This document shows positions 53,159 through 64,000 of a stretch of DNA of 64,000 nucleotides, piece by piece. Location: positions 2,604,001-2,668,000 of the forward strand of contig BSYQ01000004.1 in assembly GCA_030272585.1 (NCBI GenBank), given 5' to 3'. Within the stretch, counting starts at the first letter, position 1; every line of letters starts with the position of its first letter. The notes beneath the pieces are model-generated. The model worked only from the letters and a program-made list of their open reading frames with translations, was not told the origin of the DNA and did not search any database. This DNA comes from Bryopsis sp. KO-2023 (taxonomy: Eukaryota > Chlorophyta > Ulvophyceae > Bryopsidales > Bryopsidaceae). The position numbers were made by a program, and so were the translations under genes.

Positions 53159-54981
53159 ATGGATCTCGCCCAGGAAGTGATCGGGGACTTATCTCGAGGG
53201 CAAGTCCCCTCTATGGACGTTCTGACGCTTCTGGCCACCAGGGTGAGTGCTCCAACCGTCCAGCTTTCGCCTGGTGGTTTTTCTCGTCTGGGGAAACTTA
53301 GGTTTCTATATTCCATGTTTTTCGTGTGTAAACAAACTGTGGAATCAAACTGTGGCACCAGCTGGAGTCAGACTTCATGTGGTGTGGTTCAGATCATCGG
53401 ATATTGCATCACTTTTGGAGCTGCTTTCATCAAAATTCCACAGGTAATGCCTTCACATATTGTTTCAGGGAGAGAATTACTCATCCAATATCATGGGTAT
53501 CAATTTTTTCTTTCAATATATCATAAAAGGGAAAAAAACCAAAGCCCAGCTGGAAGAATGGTGTTTAATCAAGTCATGTTTGAAATCTCACTATTGGTGG
53601 GGGGTGGGGGGTGGAGGGTAGAGGGGACTTCCCCTGAGTTTAAAATCTTTTTCGACGGTGTCGAAACTGCAAGAAAGCATTCCTTTTTTGTAGGTTAAAA
53701 AAAGAAATTCGTGGGCGATGGTTCCTAGATAATGGCAATTTTGAAGAGCAAAAGCGTGGAGGGGCTGAGCATCCTTTCGTTCGAGCTGGAAATGTTCATC
53801 ACCGCCATACACACCTCTTACGGCTATATTTTGGAGTTGGACTTCAGCGCCTACGGGGAGGCTGTGGTGATGTTTTTTCAGTGTTTTGTTCTGGTGGCTT
53901 GCATCTACTGGTATGGTCAGCTTTCGAAGGCGAGGTCTGCTATGATGTACACTCTGCTTGCGATCGGGGGAGGACTGGTTTATCTAGGTAAGCTGATGTG
54001 TGTTTGTGTGGAGGATGTCTTTTGCCGGCCCTCGTATCAGTGCAACACTGTAGGGTTTTCCTAGTTCTAAGAAATCGTTAGCAAGGAGGGGGGGGGATAT
54101 CAAGATGAAGGAGGGGGGAAAGAACCTCGATCATGGGATGGATGGGATGCTAATGGAAGGCGGGTTTTGTATTTTGGATGAGTGATCGGTGAGTGTGAAT
54201 TGATCATGCAGACAACGTGTCGGAGAGCCAGATCGGTATGATTTACGTCATGAATCAAGGGTTTTTCATCGTCGCAAGGGGAGCGCAGATCTTGAAAAAC
54301 TACCAACAGGGCGGCACGGGCCAACTGAGTCTCGCGTCTTCCGTGCTGCCCTTCTTGGGATGCATCGCCAGAATTTTTACCACGATCCGGGAGGGTGCTG
54401 GGCTCACGTTCCTCGTGGGGTTCATTCTCGGTGCGTTGGCAATTCATGCAAACATTTGAAAACTTAAAGATAATGATCGGTGTTTTCTTTGCATTTACAG
54501 CTGGGAGCTGTGATGTTACATGCTTTTCTGGGGGTGTTGAGGGCTGAACCTGGGCTAATTTGACCAAGAAAGAATTCTCAAAGTTGAGAAATACATACAT
54601 ATAGACAGATGCACGAAACAGTTATTTTGCCGAAGTTGGACTCCAGATATTGGAATTTTTTATTTTTTATTCCCAAAAAACCAAAAAGAAAGGTTACAGA
54701 AGTAGACAACCGTGCACCCCCCACCCCCCCCCCCAAAAAAGGATAGTATAATAATATAATATATGAAAGAAAAAATATCACTACGAGTTACAATTATATC
54801 GTCTTTTTCTTCTTGGTTTTCCAAATGTGTTAACACCAAGGGGCAAAAGCCAAAAGTGAGCGAAAATATGTGACATGGGGCCTTTCTTGTTGTTGTTCTA
54901 GGTACCGTTTTGAATGGCATCGTCGTCCTTCAAATTCTGTATTATCAAGGAAAGAAAGAGAAAGTGGTCAAGAAGGACTGA
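53159..54981 (+). CDS. MPDU1: MPDU1 / Lec35 PQ-loop protein
   Basis: Five exons (53159-53242, 53393-53443, 53729-53987, 54212-54430, 54902-54981) chain in phase to 230 residues, close to animal MPDU1. The first PQ-loop reads IKIPQIMAILKSKSVEGLS, and the second IVARGAQILKNYQQGGTGQL. Hydrophobic segments between them fit the seven-helix PQ-loop fold. The end LQILYYQGKKEKVVKKD places lysines near the C-terminus, like ER retrieval signals. MPDU1 is needed for use of mannose- and glucose-phosphate-dolichol in the ER, and so for N-glycan and GPI assembly. Confidence 0.95.
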
Positions 54982-56379
54982 GGACTGAGCCAGAATTGTT
55001 CCGCTCAAACTCCTGCAACTATATGATTATAATTTTGGCCTCAAGATTTTCCTAGGCCCTTAAATTTCTTGTCGTTCAACCCTTTCACAGTGGTGTCGAT
55101 GATTGGGGAATTTGCTTTGCAATAAAATCCTGATTTCGTGCATAGTGTTGGACTGTGCAGTTGATGTGTAAGATTGTCTGCTGGAATGGTGTGCCGCCTG
55201 ATCAAAAACTTTAAGAAAATAGGAAATGAAGTGAACTCCCCCAGAAAAGCTGCGTTTTGGAGAGAGCCGAATCAAAAGCAAGATACCAGAACCTGTTTTT
55301 CTTTATCTGTTTTTCTTTTTTCTTGGGCATGCAAAAAGACAGTCTCTCCCCAGCTTCGTAAATATCAAATGGTACAATTTGTCCACCTGCGATCCTGCTT
55401 GACTGCCCTCGTCTATGTCATAGATCTTCCAAAACTCCAGTAGAAAGCCATCTCAATTAATCAACCAATGATTACATGTTGCCATGCATATTAGTCAGAA
55501 AGGACAAGATTGAAAATTTTGAATGAGAAAAGTTTTTCTCAAGGTTGAAAATTTGGGTTTTTTTGTTTTTGATGAGCCACCCCCTAGTCTCCCTCACCTC
55601 CCTGGATAAAAAAACACGAGAAACTGGACAGTGGATCGCAACCAACCTCTATTTCAATGAGGTCGGCAGCGATCGACTCAAAACCCAAAAATGGGCAGGG
55701 TGGGGATGGTTAGAACAGTCTAAAATTTGGATTCTGTAAAAAAAATTGGACGGTGAAAGTTTCTCATTGTGTTTTGGGGCTACCGTGTCACTCATATGGA
55801 CCCACCTCTGCATTTTGCAATTTCAGAATCTAAACGATCCCAACGCAATTTCCTAGCGATTGCATCCAGGAATGCTTTTGCATTTTATATATACTATTTT
55901 TATACATCAGTCAGCCTGATGCAACCTGATTTGACCCCACATGCAAGAGGGCATGCAAAAAAAGAGATTTTGTCTGAGATGCCAAACTCATCCAGCTCAG
56001 CTCATCGGTGCATGTGTACATACCAGAATTTGGTCCTAATTCTTTTCCCTAATTCCATGTGCCCACCTGTTTTCCTGACAATTTGTAAGTTTTTGTTGAA
56101 AGAAACAAAGCTCTTTTGGGGGGGTTAAAAAATGTCAGGACTGGAGAACAGGGTGTATGTATGGCGGAGTTTCCGAGAGCCTGCAGAAATGGAGTGGATG
56201 TGTAGGGATTTGATCACTTCACTTCAAACGAGTCGGGTCTCGACAGGGATGCACACAATCAGATTTTGGAGCGCATTCAGAATGTACTGGACAAGCAACA
56301 TATCTAAAAGAGAGGAAGTGGGAATTTTTCAAAACTTCAAAAAAAGGCGTACAATGCTGGAAGATGATTCGTTGACTGC

Positions 56380-56424
56380 TGGGTCTGCTGGGTCTGCTGG
56401 GTCTGCTGGGTCTGCTGGGTCTAG
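56380..56424. repeat. 9-bp minisatellite (CTGGGTCTG type)
   Basis: Five tandem copies, translating as Gly-Ser-Ala repeats in the plus-strand frame that runs 56132-56554. Confidence 0.85.
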
Positions 56425-57596
56425 TACTGGGAAGTCTAAATGGCTTGACAAGGCAGTGAGTGATGCTTCAGGAAACTTGTGGCTTCAGTCTTCAATGCCA
56501 AATTATACGAACTCTGCAACATGTGGTAGTACTCCTGCCCACAGATCGGGTTGAGAGGGAGAGCATGGACGTATGAAGTCCATTTTTCGATGGAAAAGAA
56601 TTGCGACATCCAAAGGATTTATTCAACACAAAACACAAGTGGACAAAGGGGATCAGTGCTTAGTGCTTGTTATACATGAGACAGCTAAATTTTCTTTGGG
56701 GTGGGGGTTAAATATCTACTATGTTTTTTGAGATTTGGGATGTGGCCGGTGCAAGAGAGGATTTGGGGTCACCAGCTGGGAGGGGGGGTGGCAGACTTTC
56801 CTGAAGCTATTTTTGGCCTTTCGAGAAGGAGAGGAAAGCGATTAAAGCGAATAATCTCAGAAAGCAAAAAATGAAAAGAAGAAATGGATATAAACAGGTT
56901 TTTTGACAGTGTTCCTATTGGGTTGGTTTCTTTATTCAAGGCAACCCCCATCATTGGGGTGGAAGGCTGTCAACTCTGAATGAGAGAGACTGCTGCCTTT
57001 TCCCTGGTATATTGAAAATGGGTGCCAATGTGATTTTTTAATTTCCTTGAATTAATATTTTGTTGGGGATAGTCTCCGTGGGTTTGGATTGTTTTGCCAC
57101 TGGTGCTGTTTTGCTCAAATTCAAACTTTTCAGCTTTGTTTTCTTTTGCAAAGCCTTTTTTTTCTTATTTGCTTGGTCAAAAAACCACCAGACCTGTGGC
57201 ACATTCAGTTGGGATTTTCATGTCGAAAAGAGAATTAGAAAAAATTGCAATGCAGAAAAGAAAAGTAAAGCAAAGAGTTCTGCCTCAGATTTCCATAGTT
57301 GGAAAATATAGTGGGTTTTTGGACCCAAAACAAAATCGGATATCATCATTCGGCTTGGAGATGCTTTTTTTTTAATAATAATACTCGAGAAAACAGTCAG
57401 ACAGGAAGAAAGAAAAGCAAAGCAATGGACAGACACATGAACAGGTATGGAAAAGAAGCAGTGCTGAGAAAATTGTTCAAATTAAGAACGACGTGGTTGA
57501 GAGTGGCAGAGAAAATTGTGGTGGTTGGCAGAATTAATCGTCGATTTTGATTTATCAATATCATCATCCTCACTGATAAGGAACTTGAGCACAGCC

Positions 57597-57765
57597 TGCA
57601 GTCAATCCAACACCGACACAAAAAATCGAACAACAATTTAGTTCAGAATAAGAATATCTTCCTTGCAAGAGTAGTCGCCCAAATTGAACATAGACTGCAA
57701 TTAATTCAACACAAACACAGAATTCAATACTTTAACTCAAAATAAGAATATCTTCCTTGCAAGAG
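57597..57765. repeat. Degenerate 94-bp tandem duplication
   Basis: Two copies end in the same AATAAGAATATCTTCCTTGC block, the second starting about 94 bp after the first. Confidence 0.8.
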
Positions 57766-60575
57766 AGTTCCCCCAGAAAAAGTTGATAAGTCAACCTACC
57801 AAACCACTATGGTCACTTTGTGCACTGTGCATAGATTGACCAGAAAAACAACAGCAAGGCAAAACAGAATAGAAAAAAGATAGAATGCCAAAGTAAACAT
57901 ATTGTGGTGGTGTTGGAACTATCCTTTACCCACCCTTGACCAACTGGCTACACTCTCCTTGACATCACCAGCATGTCAGACCAACTCCCTTTCACCTTCT
58001 CCACGAATCCTCAGCAATGGCAGTGTTCTGCAATAAACTCCACAAAACAAGTCACCGAACACCAGAATAAATCTTTCGTCGGTCAACCTACCTTAGAGGC
58101 GCCGCCAAACGAAAAAACGCAATCAATTTTGCGCATGGGTCGAAATGGGTCGGCGAGTGGTAGGCGGCGCAACACATCCGGGCGCAAACAACCTTCGTAT
58201 GGGTCGAAAGAGGGGTGGACGGAACGAAGATTTCCCCGCTGGGGGATAATCTGGGGGATAATGGAGGCGGCACAGAATTCACGGTTTGAGAATGAAAAGA
58301 GCGGGGTATTTGTACCCGACAACGCAGTTCAATGGAAGAAACTCTCGTCGAATTTTTGTTGAAAGAGGTCGATTCGGCTCATCGTGTCTCCACGCGTATT
58401 TCAAAGTCACATCGCTTGGCAGACTGCAGACAATTGTTTCAGTTTGCAGCGATCACCCACACCCGCGCTACCTCTCCAGACTTGATTGGGCGCGGGACAT
58501 GTCCCTGTACAGGGGGAGTGCTCATTTCTCAAATTTAAAAAAAATCACCAACTCCATTTTACAACCATTCACAAGCCGACATCACCAAGGGTTACGTAAA
58601 CCAAGCGTTGCCTAGTCTTGAAATAAAGAAGAAAGAAATAATCCAGTGTACCAAAGAAGAAAAAATATAGTCTGGAAAAATGCATGAGGAAAAAATGCAC
58701 CTCTTATATCCTCAAATGTTGAATATTTTTGTGGAAGAAAAGACTTTTCGAGCAAATTGATAGAATTCTCCTCTGTAGGTGTACGATCAAAATATTCACA
58801 AGTCAAAATAGCAATTCGAAGCTTATTGTGAAAAAGAAAAAAAAAGCCTGTTTAGAAATTGTTGCCCTGAAAAATGGTTCTTATGCTTCAGCTCAAAACT
58901 TCCCCAAGCGTTATTATTTATTTGAAGTAATTTGCTTTCATTATTTCTGACAATGCTAAAAAAAACCAACAACTTGAGGTTGTTGTCAACTTGTCTCGAC
59001 AACTTGAGGTTTGGGTCCAAAATTGATCCTCCCTGGAAAACACAACGCAATAGAAACACAAATATTACTCAATCTAGAATTTCAGAAAGATGGACATATG
59101 TCCTTGAGGTGGCATTGGCCCCTTAAGGAAGCTTCCGACCTCCCTTCCTTCCACCCAAAAAAAACAGAATGTCTTAACTATGAACAAGTAAAGTTGCTCC
59201 CCAAAAACACGATTTGAAATTTTCTCATTTTTCTATTATCATGCTCAAAGAAAAAAACATGTTCATGAAAAAAATTCAAATCATCATAAGCAGACACATG
59301 GAAAAAAAAAAAATTGAAGAAGGCAAACACATCAGAAAAAACGACCACAATGAAGGAAATCGCAATCAATCGGTTTTTCACCCGTGTCAAAAAAACTGAT
59401 GCTCTACCTGTTCACCGAGGGAATTCCTCAGGGGGCATGCATTTCCTCAACCCTGGTGGCATTTGGCTCAGGGGCCATGCATTCGGTCAAGCCTGGTGGC
59501 ATTTTTTCAGGTTGCAACATCAGTTGGAGCCCCCCATTTTCCTTATCAACACCGTTCAACATATCCTGGAGGGGGATTTGATCAAAGGGCAGAAACAAAG
59601 CCATCCCCTTCTCCATCACCACCCAGCGATGTTCAATATCACCGGGGAAACTTTGACATTGTTGTTGACGGCACCCTGTGGAAATTGTTCTCCACCTAAA
59701 TTATGGCTGCATAAAAAACATTGGGGGTGGGGTGGGGGTGGAGCATACGTTCAATGATTAGCATCTAAGATATATGAGCCAAAGAGAAAAGACGATTTCC
59801 ATCAGCCAGATTGATCTTTTTGTGTGCAAATGTCTAAGCGTTTTGAGCAAACATTTTTCCACTTTTTTCCCAACACTGCATGTGTACTCAGAATTTCTCA
59901 GAATTTCCGCAAAAAGTGCAATATAACATTGGCGTAGGGAGCCTAGCTGCTCCGACCTTACATGGCTACAGTCAGCTACATCGAGAACAATTCCCTCACT
60001 TCCAATACGTGAAAAAGAAACCACCACCAAAAAGAAATAGACGAGAACAAACAAGCACCTACAGAAAGACATACAAGGCAATATCAAAAGTGTGGTCGGC
60101 TCGGGAACCCCTGTCCCGACACGCCCCAGGGCAGTTTGCTTTTCCCTAGGCAAAAAAACCTCTTGAGCAAAAAATCTCCCCCGGGGACGCAGCCACTAAA
60201 ATCCCCTATTAGAAAGCTAAATTTCTGTTTTGTTTTCTTTTTTGATATTGAGAGCTCGTTTTTTTTTTTTTTTTAAACTACCACCATCCCTACCAAACCT
60301 TTTTTTTTGTTTTTAAACATTTTTTTTTCGTTCTGTTAAAAAAAAAGAGAAAAAAAAGAAAAATAGACCCTTCCGTTATTCAAACTGCACCTTCCCCATG
60401 CAGAGCTATGTAGAGGAGGAAAGGTGGAAAATCCAAACCACAAAAAAAAAGAAACATAAAAAAACAAAAGAAAAAAAAAAAGGTTTCCCCCCGCCCTTAC
60501 TCATCTAACCCCAAACCTATTGAAATTGAAAGAAAAAAAGAAAAAGATCTAGCTAGAACTTGAGTTAGTTGCTTG

Positions 60576-63500
60576 CTAGGTTCGACCAGGTACATAGCTA
60601 CATTGGCCCTTGGTTGAGCCACATATACCGCACGTTAGAAATTCTGCTTCTGCACCCTTGTGTTCATAAGTGCAAACACGACAAGTCCAAGCAAAGTGCG
60701 GCAACGAAACCTGAAAAAAAACACCAAAAACCATGTTTAAAATGTTCATTAATGAACAGCTTTTCCAAAGGAAAATCGTCAGGTTGAATCGGAGAAGGGG
60801 TTTTTTCTCCTGGTTCTTCTTTTGATAAAAACCAAAAAAAACATCGAGTGTTGACATACTTTAAAGCAAAAAGTGTGACTTTCAAAAAAAAAAGTATATT
60901 TTTTTTGAACACTTTTTTTCCTGTTTTTGATTTACATGTTTCAGGAACCGCAATTTTTTTATTTTGAAGCCATCAAAGGAGAACACAATTGCAACAGACA
61001 TATCATCCGAAAGCGAGTTTCAAATCTCAGAGAAACTGGATACGGTTCATTCACCCCCGACCTGATCGCTCTGCACTCGTGCATCCACAGTCTCATCGCT
61101 GCCCGCCGTATCCGCTCCCTCCTGATATTCAGAACTATGCAAAGCCAAATCCTGCCCACCTCCGACTTCCATACCACTCCCCTGTTGCTCCCCCTCTAAC
61201 ACCCCTAACCCCTCATCACCCCCTGTCCGACCAATCGGTGCGTAGGACCTATGCAGAGGTGGTGGTGGTGGTGGCGGCTGTGCTGCCGTGAATTCGTGAT
61301 TTCCCAAATCCCCATTTTGTGAAACATACCCCATGCCCCCAATCCCCATAAGCGAACCCGCAGATGACAGTCCTAGCCTGGAGCCCTCAATCTCTCGCTC
61401 CACAGCATGCTGCTGTGGATGGCCAAACCCCATCGAGCTTTCGCAGAGCGACGAATCCTGAAATTGGTTGATCACTTCCGTGACGTCCAGATCGGCTGCA
61501 CTCTGCTCAGCATCCACCGAATCTGGGAAATTCCAGTTGCCTGGATATTGATACATTGCAGGGGGCGGCGCTGGGATGCCCCCGAAATCCAACAGACCCC
61601 TTCGAGAGTCCATCAAGTCAGGCTCCGGCTCCGGACTGATCGAGTTCAGACTATCCATCAGATCGGCAGGAAGCTTTGCAGCACCGGGGTGTGGCTCCGG
61701 AGAGAACCCTAACCCATTCGGGGAGTAGCCCCCTTGATCTGACGAGAATGGTTTCGGAGGGGGGGGCATCTGCAACCCAGGTGGATAGCCGGAGTTCTCG
61801 ACCCAAATGGAATCCTCGCTGACAGGGTACATCACAGAGCTGCTCGGATGGTTCGACATCGGAGGTGGCGGCGGCTGAGAGTGGTTGAAACTGTAACGGT
61901 CCGATCGAGGCAGCGGTGGTGGTGGTGGTGGGGGGATGATCTCGTTTCCACTCTCGATGTGGTATTTCAACCACGGGCTCATTATTGAATCCCTCCAATG
62001 CACTTTCCCCAGCTTCTCGGATTGCCTGTTTTCCCGACGCGTTTGGTAGACCACCTCTCGAAGGATTTGGGTGTCCAAGCCTTGTGCAGACATTTTCTGT
62101 ATGCCAGGTAACACAGAAAAAACCACCATCAGCAAAGGAGGCATCTCAATCACTAAAGAAAGTTTGATTGAAAGAGCTGGAGATGGAGGCGGGTCTCCAG
62201 CGACAGGCAACGTTCTGTCACCTTCATAAACATTTCTGCAGTTTGATGCTGAATAACTTCGAGCGAGAGGGCAAAGGAAAGAACATCAATACCAACTTCG
62301 CTCGACAGAAGCTCTTCCCCTGAAACGTAGAAACAGCAAAAAAATCCAGATCAACAACAGGATTCTGCTCTCCGCACCATGCATGATCATCGAGGGTTCC
62401 AGCTTTCCCAGCAATACATCGTGTGCAACACAGCAGAGCAAAACTTTGCAGAAAGGCGTTTTATAAACAAAATGAAGAGGTTTCTGACGATTTCGTGGTG
62501 TGAACCCACCGTTTTGCACCAGCTCCTCGATAATAATGGCGACCCACGCCGCCTCCCCCTCTTCTGCCAGTCGCTGAACTAGGAGTCTAACCAATTGAAG
62601 ACCATCCATGGGTTCATACACCTTCCACAAATACCAACAAAAATCCACACAAGATGAGAACTTCCAGCATTTGCACCTTTCGTTTTCCTATCAAAAAAAT
62701 GGAGCCCTATGTATTGCTACAAAACATCAAGATCCATCCAGCATACCCTATGAAATTCGCCTCCCTTACCGCATAAACCGGCATGGTGCCCTGTAACGAG
62801 ATCGCAACGCAGCAAACAAAATCCCTCAAAATATCCCTACAAGGCAAAAAAGATAAAAAAAAGATAAAGAGCAGCCAGCCACCCAACGTGCATCAACAAC
62901 CATCGATATCCAGTTCACTGAGGGCTCGCTCCTCCTCCTCTTTCCTCTTTTCTTTTTCTTTTTCTTCTTTTCCTTCCGGTTTTCCGTGCATAACACAGTT
63001 TCAAACCAGTGGTTTTTTACCAGTGGTTAGGAAATAAAACGAGATTTCCAAATCAAATTGATTACCTAATGTCATCCCCCTTCAGAGTGAGCAGGCCAAG
63101 CACAGTTCTCATTCCGCTGTTGGTCTGCACTAGGTCGCCGGCATACGATGCCAGAAATGACCCAACCTACACCCCGCCCAAACTCACGGTTATGCATGTT
63201 ACCTCCTCGAGACTGGGACTGCCTTCAGTTTCATTCACAAAAGAAATTCTGTTGAAATCAGAAACCGGTGGTGGAAGAAAGAGGCAAGAAATTTGGGATA
63301 TGGAGTGGGGGGGGGGGGGGTTCTGATGGGAGCTCTTCAGTCGATGCATGATTCTCGATTCTGAACAGAAGGGTGTGGGAAATTCACGACTTCGATTGGC
63401 CAGATGCAGTTGATTGAGACGATCTGTTTGCTTACCCTGAGTCCCCTGTAGAGAGGTAAAGCCCCAATCAGGATTTGAAGGAAAATCTTGCCACCGACTG

Positions 63501-64000
63501 AATTTCAACACAAGGAACATCAGAAACAAGAAAAGATCGGCAGCCCAGAAAAGTTACATACCAAACAGGAAAAAGAAGTAATAAAAGAAGTTTAATTTGA
63601 ACAAGAGGTTGCTGCTTACCTGGTGTATGATTTGCCATCCATTTCATCCTGTCAAAATCCCCATAGAGCGCTCCCGCCATATTGTCGACGGTCCTGTGAG
63701 CTCTATCCCTTAGAGCTGCGTCATCGCAGAAATCCTGAATCTCATTCTGTTCCGAAAGGAATCCCACCAAGCACCCCCCAAAAAGGAATTAATCAAACCA
63801 CCCCAAGACATACTCATTTTATATATTTTTGTTGCTGAACCAGAATAATTCATGTGACATATATTTTCCTCATACTAAAAAAATACGTTCCTACATCGAC
63901 TTCGAAAATTCTCTGGTTTTTCCACAGAACGCTACGAATGATGATCAGAACACACACAGCTTTCAACTGCATTTATTGGGAAAAGGTGAAATTTACCAGC
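60576..64000 (-). CDS. RanBP2-type zinc-finger protein (5' part beyond the window)
   Basis: Minus-strand exons: 63966-63895, 63746-63620, 63445-63436 (10 nt), 63248-63203, 63166-63066, then an unresolved stretch, 62790-62770 (21 nt), 62621-62510, 62319-62222, 62096-61062 and 60710-60576. Phases chain within each block; one exon between 63066 and 62790 is not resolved. N-terminal blocks are helical (IQDFCDDAALRDRAHRTVDN, EEGEAAWVAIIIEELVQNGG). The 1-kb exon is Pro-rich with PPPPPPP tracts, like a ligand for SH3, WW or EVH1 domains. The last exon has FAWTCRVCTYEHKG then CGICGSTKG, a W-x-C-x2-C...C-x2-C zinc finger that in this family binds ubiquitin or RNA. The gene continues past 64000. Function is not known. 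Confidence 0.7.

Larger units (their letters stand above)
54982..60575. other. Gene-poor region
   Basis: No gene can be supported over 5.6 kb. It contains homopolymer runs, a minisatellite at 56380, a degenerate 94-bp tandem duplication at about 57597-57765 and an isolated CG-rich patch at about 58080-58520. That patch has an open frame at 58332 (METT-like start MEETLVEFLLKEVDSAHRVS) without a clear continuation. A minus-strand frame at 59428-59622 is also open. These remain unassigned. Confidence 0.5.

Noticed and set aside
56132-56554. Plus-strand ORF with Gly-Ser-Ala repeats
   Set aside because: The repeats come from a 9-bp minisatellite and there is no supported start, splice site or domain.
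59428-59622. Minus-strand open frame ending VEEMHAP
   Set aside because: It overlaps an imperfect local repeat and has no linked exon; the zinc-finger gene already stops at 60576.

Overview
This window is nuclear DNA from a eukaryote with intron-rich genes. Every intron I could place is GT-AG, and reading phases chain across almost all of them. The gene set points to a flagellated, probably plastid-bearing alga. IFT122 implies a cilium or flagellum. A Whirly protein, a TPR protein of a plastid-like type and a 282-residue protein with a basic, Ser/Thr-rich N-terminus suggest a plastid. NDUFV2 shows a standard mitochondrion. The lineage (green alga, chlorarachniophyte or another plastid-bearing protist) cannot be settled from the sequence alone.

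Layout, left to right. 0-1.9 kb: tandem repeats, no gene. 1.9-3.5 kb: MTHFSD-like (+). 4.8-9.6 kb: IFT122 in 11 exons (+). About 9.7-12.2 kb: an unidentified coiled-coil gene (+). 13.5-16.6 kb: an SLC6 transporter (+). 17.9-19.6 kb: a cyclin T/K-like protein (+). 20.1-23.0 kb: an F-box/LRR gene (-). 23.4-24.0 kb: a small Cys/His-rich protein (+). 24.8-25.2 kb: a tentative small secreted protein (-). 25.4-28.9 kb: adenylate kinase (+). 29.7-31.4 kb: the 282-residue protein (-). 31.6-33.3 kb: NDUFV2 (+). 34.4-35.8 kb: an unknown disordered/coiled-coil protein (+). 36.0-40.1 kb: DDX41 (-). 40.15-48.35 kb: a large inverted duplication with 1.2-kb arms; each arm carries a copy of the same small membrane-anchored gene, and the spacer holds a single-domain protein disulfide isomerase (-) and Whirly (+). 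48.8-50.3 kb: the TPR protein (+). 50.5-52.9 kb: an ORP-like protein (-). 53.2-55.0 kb: MPDU1 (+). 55-60.5 kb: gene-poor. 60.6 kb to the window end: a RanBP2-type zinc-finger gene (-), cut by the edge.

Several genes sit head to head with about 190-450 bp between start codons (putative plastid protein/NDUFV2, PDI/Whirly, ORP-like/MPDU1, perhaps secreted protein/adenylate kinase), so shared promoters are likely. The genes are otherwise functionally mixed: mitochondrial complex I, organellar DNA binding, ER folding and glycosylation, lipid transport, RNA helicase and cilium.

The most unusual structure is the inverted duplication. Its near-identical arms carry a small gene of unknown function with a nested hairpin in the presumed 3' untranslated region. 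Other points of note are an RGG tail on the MTHFSD homologue and a 10-nt microexon supported by reading phase. I found no rRNA, tRNA, CRISPR array, retroelement or viral insertion.
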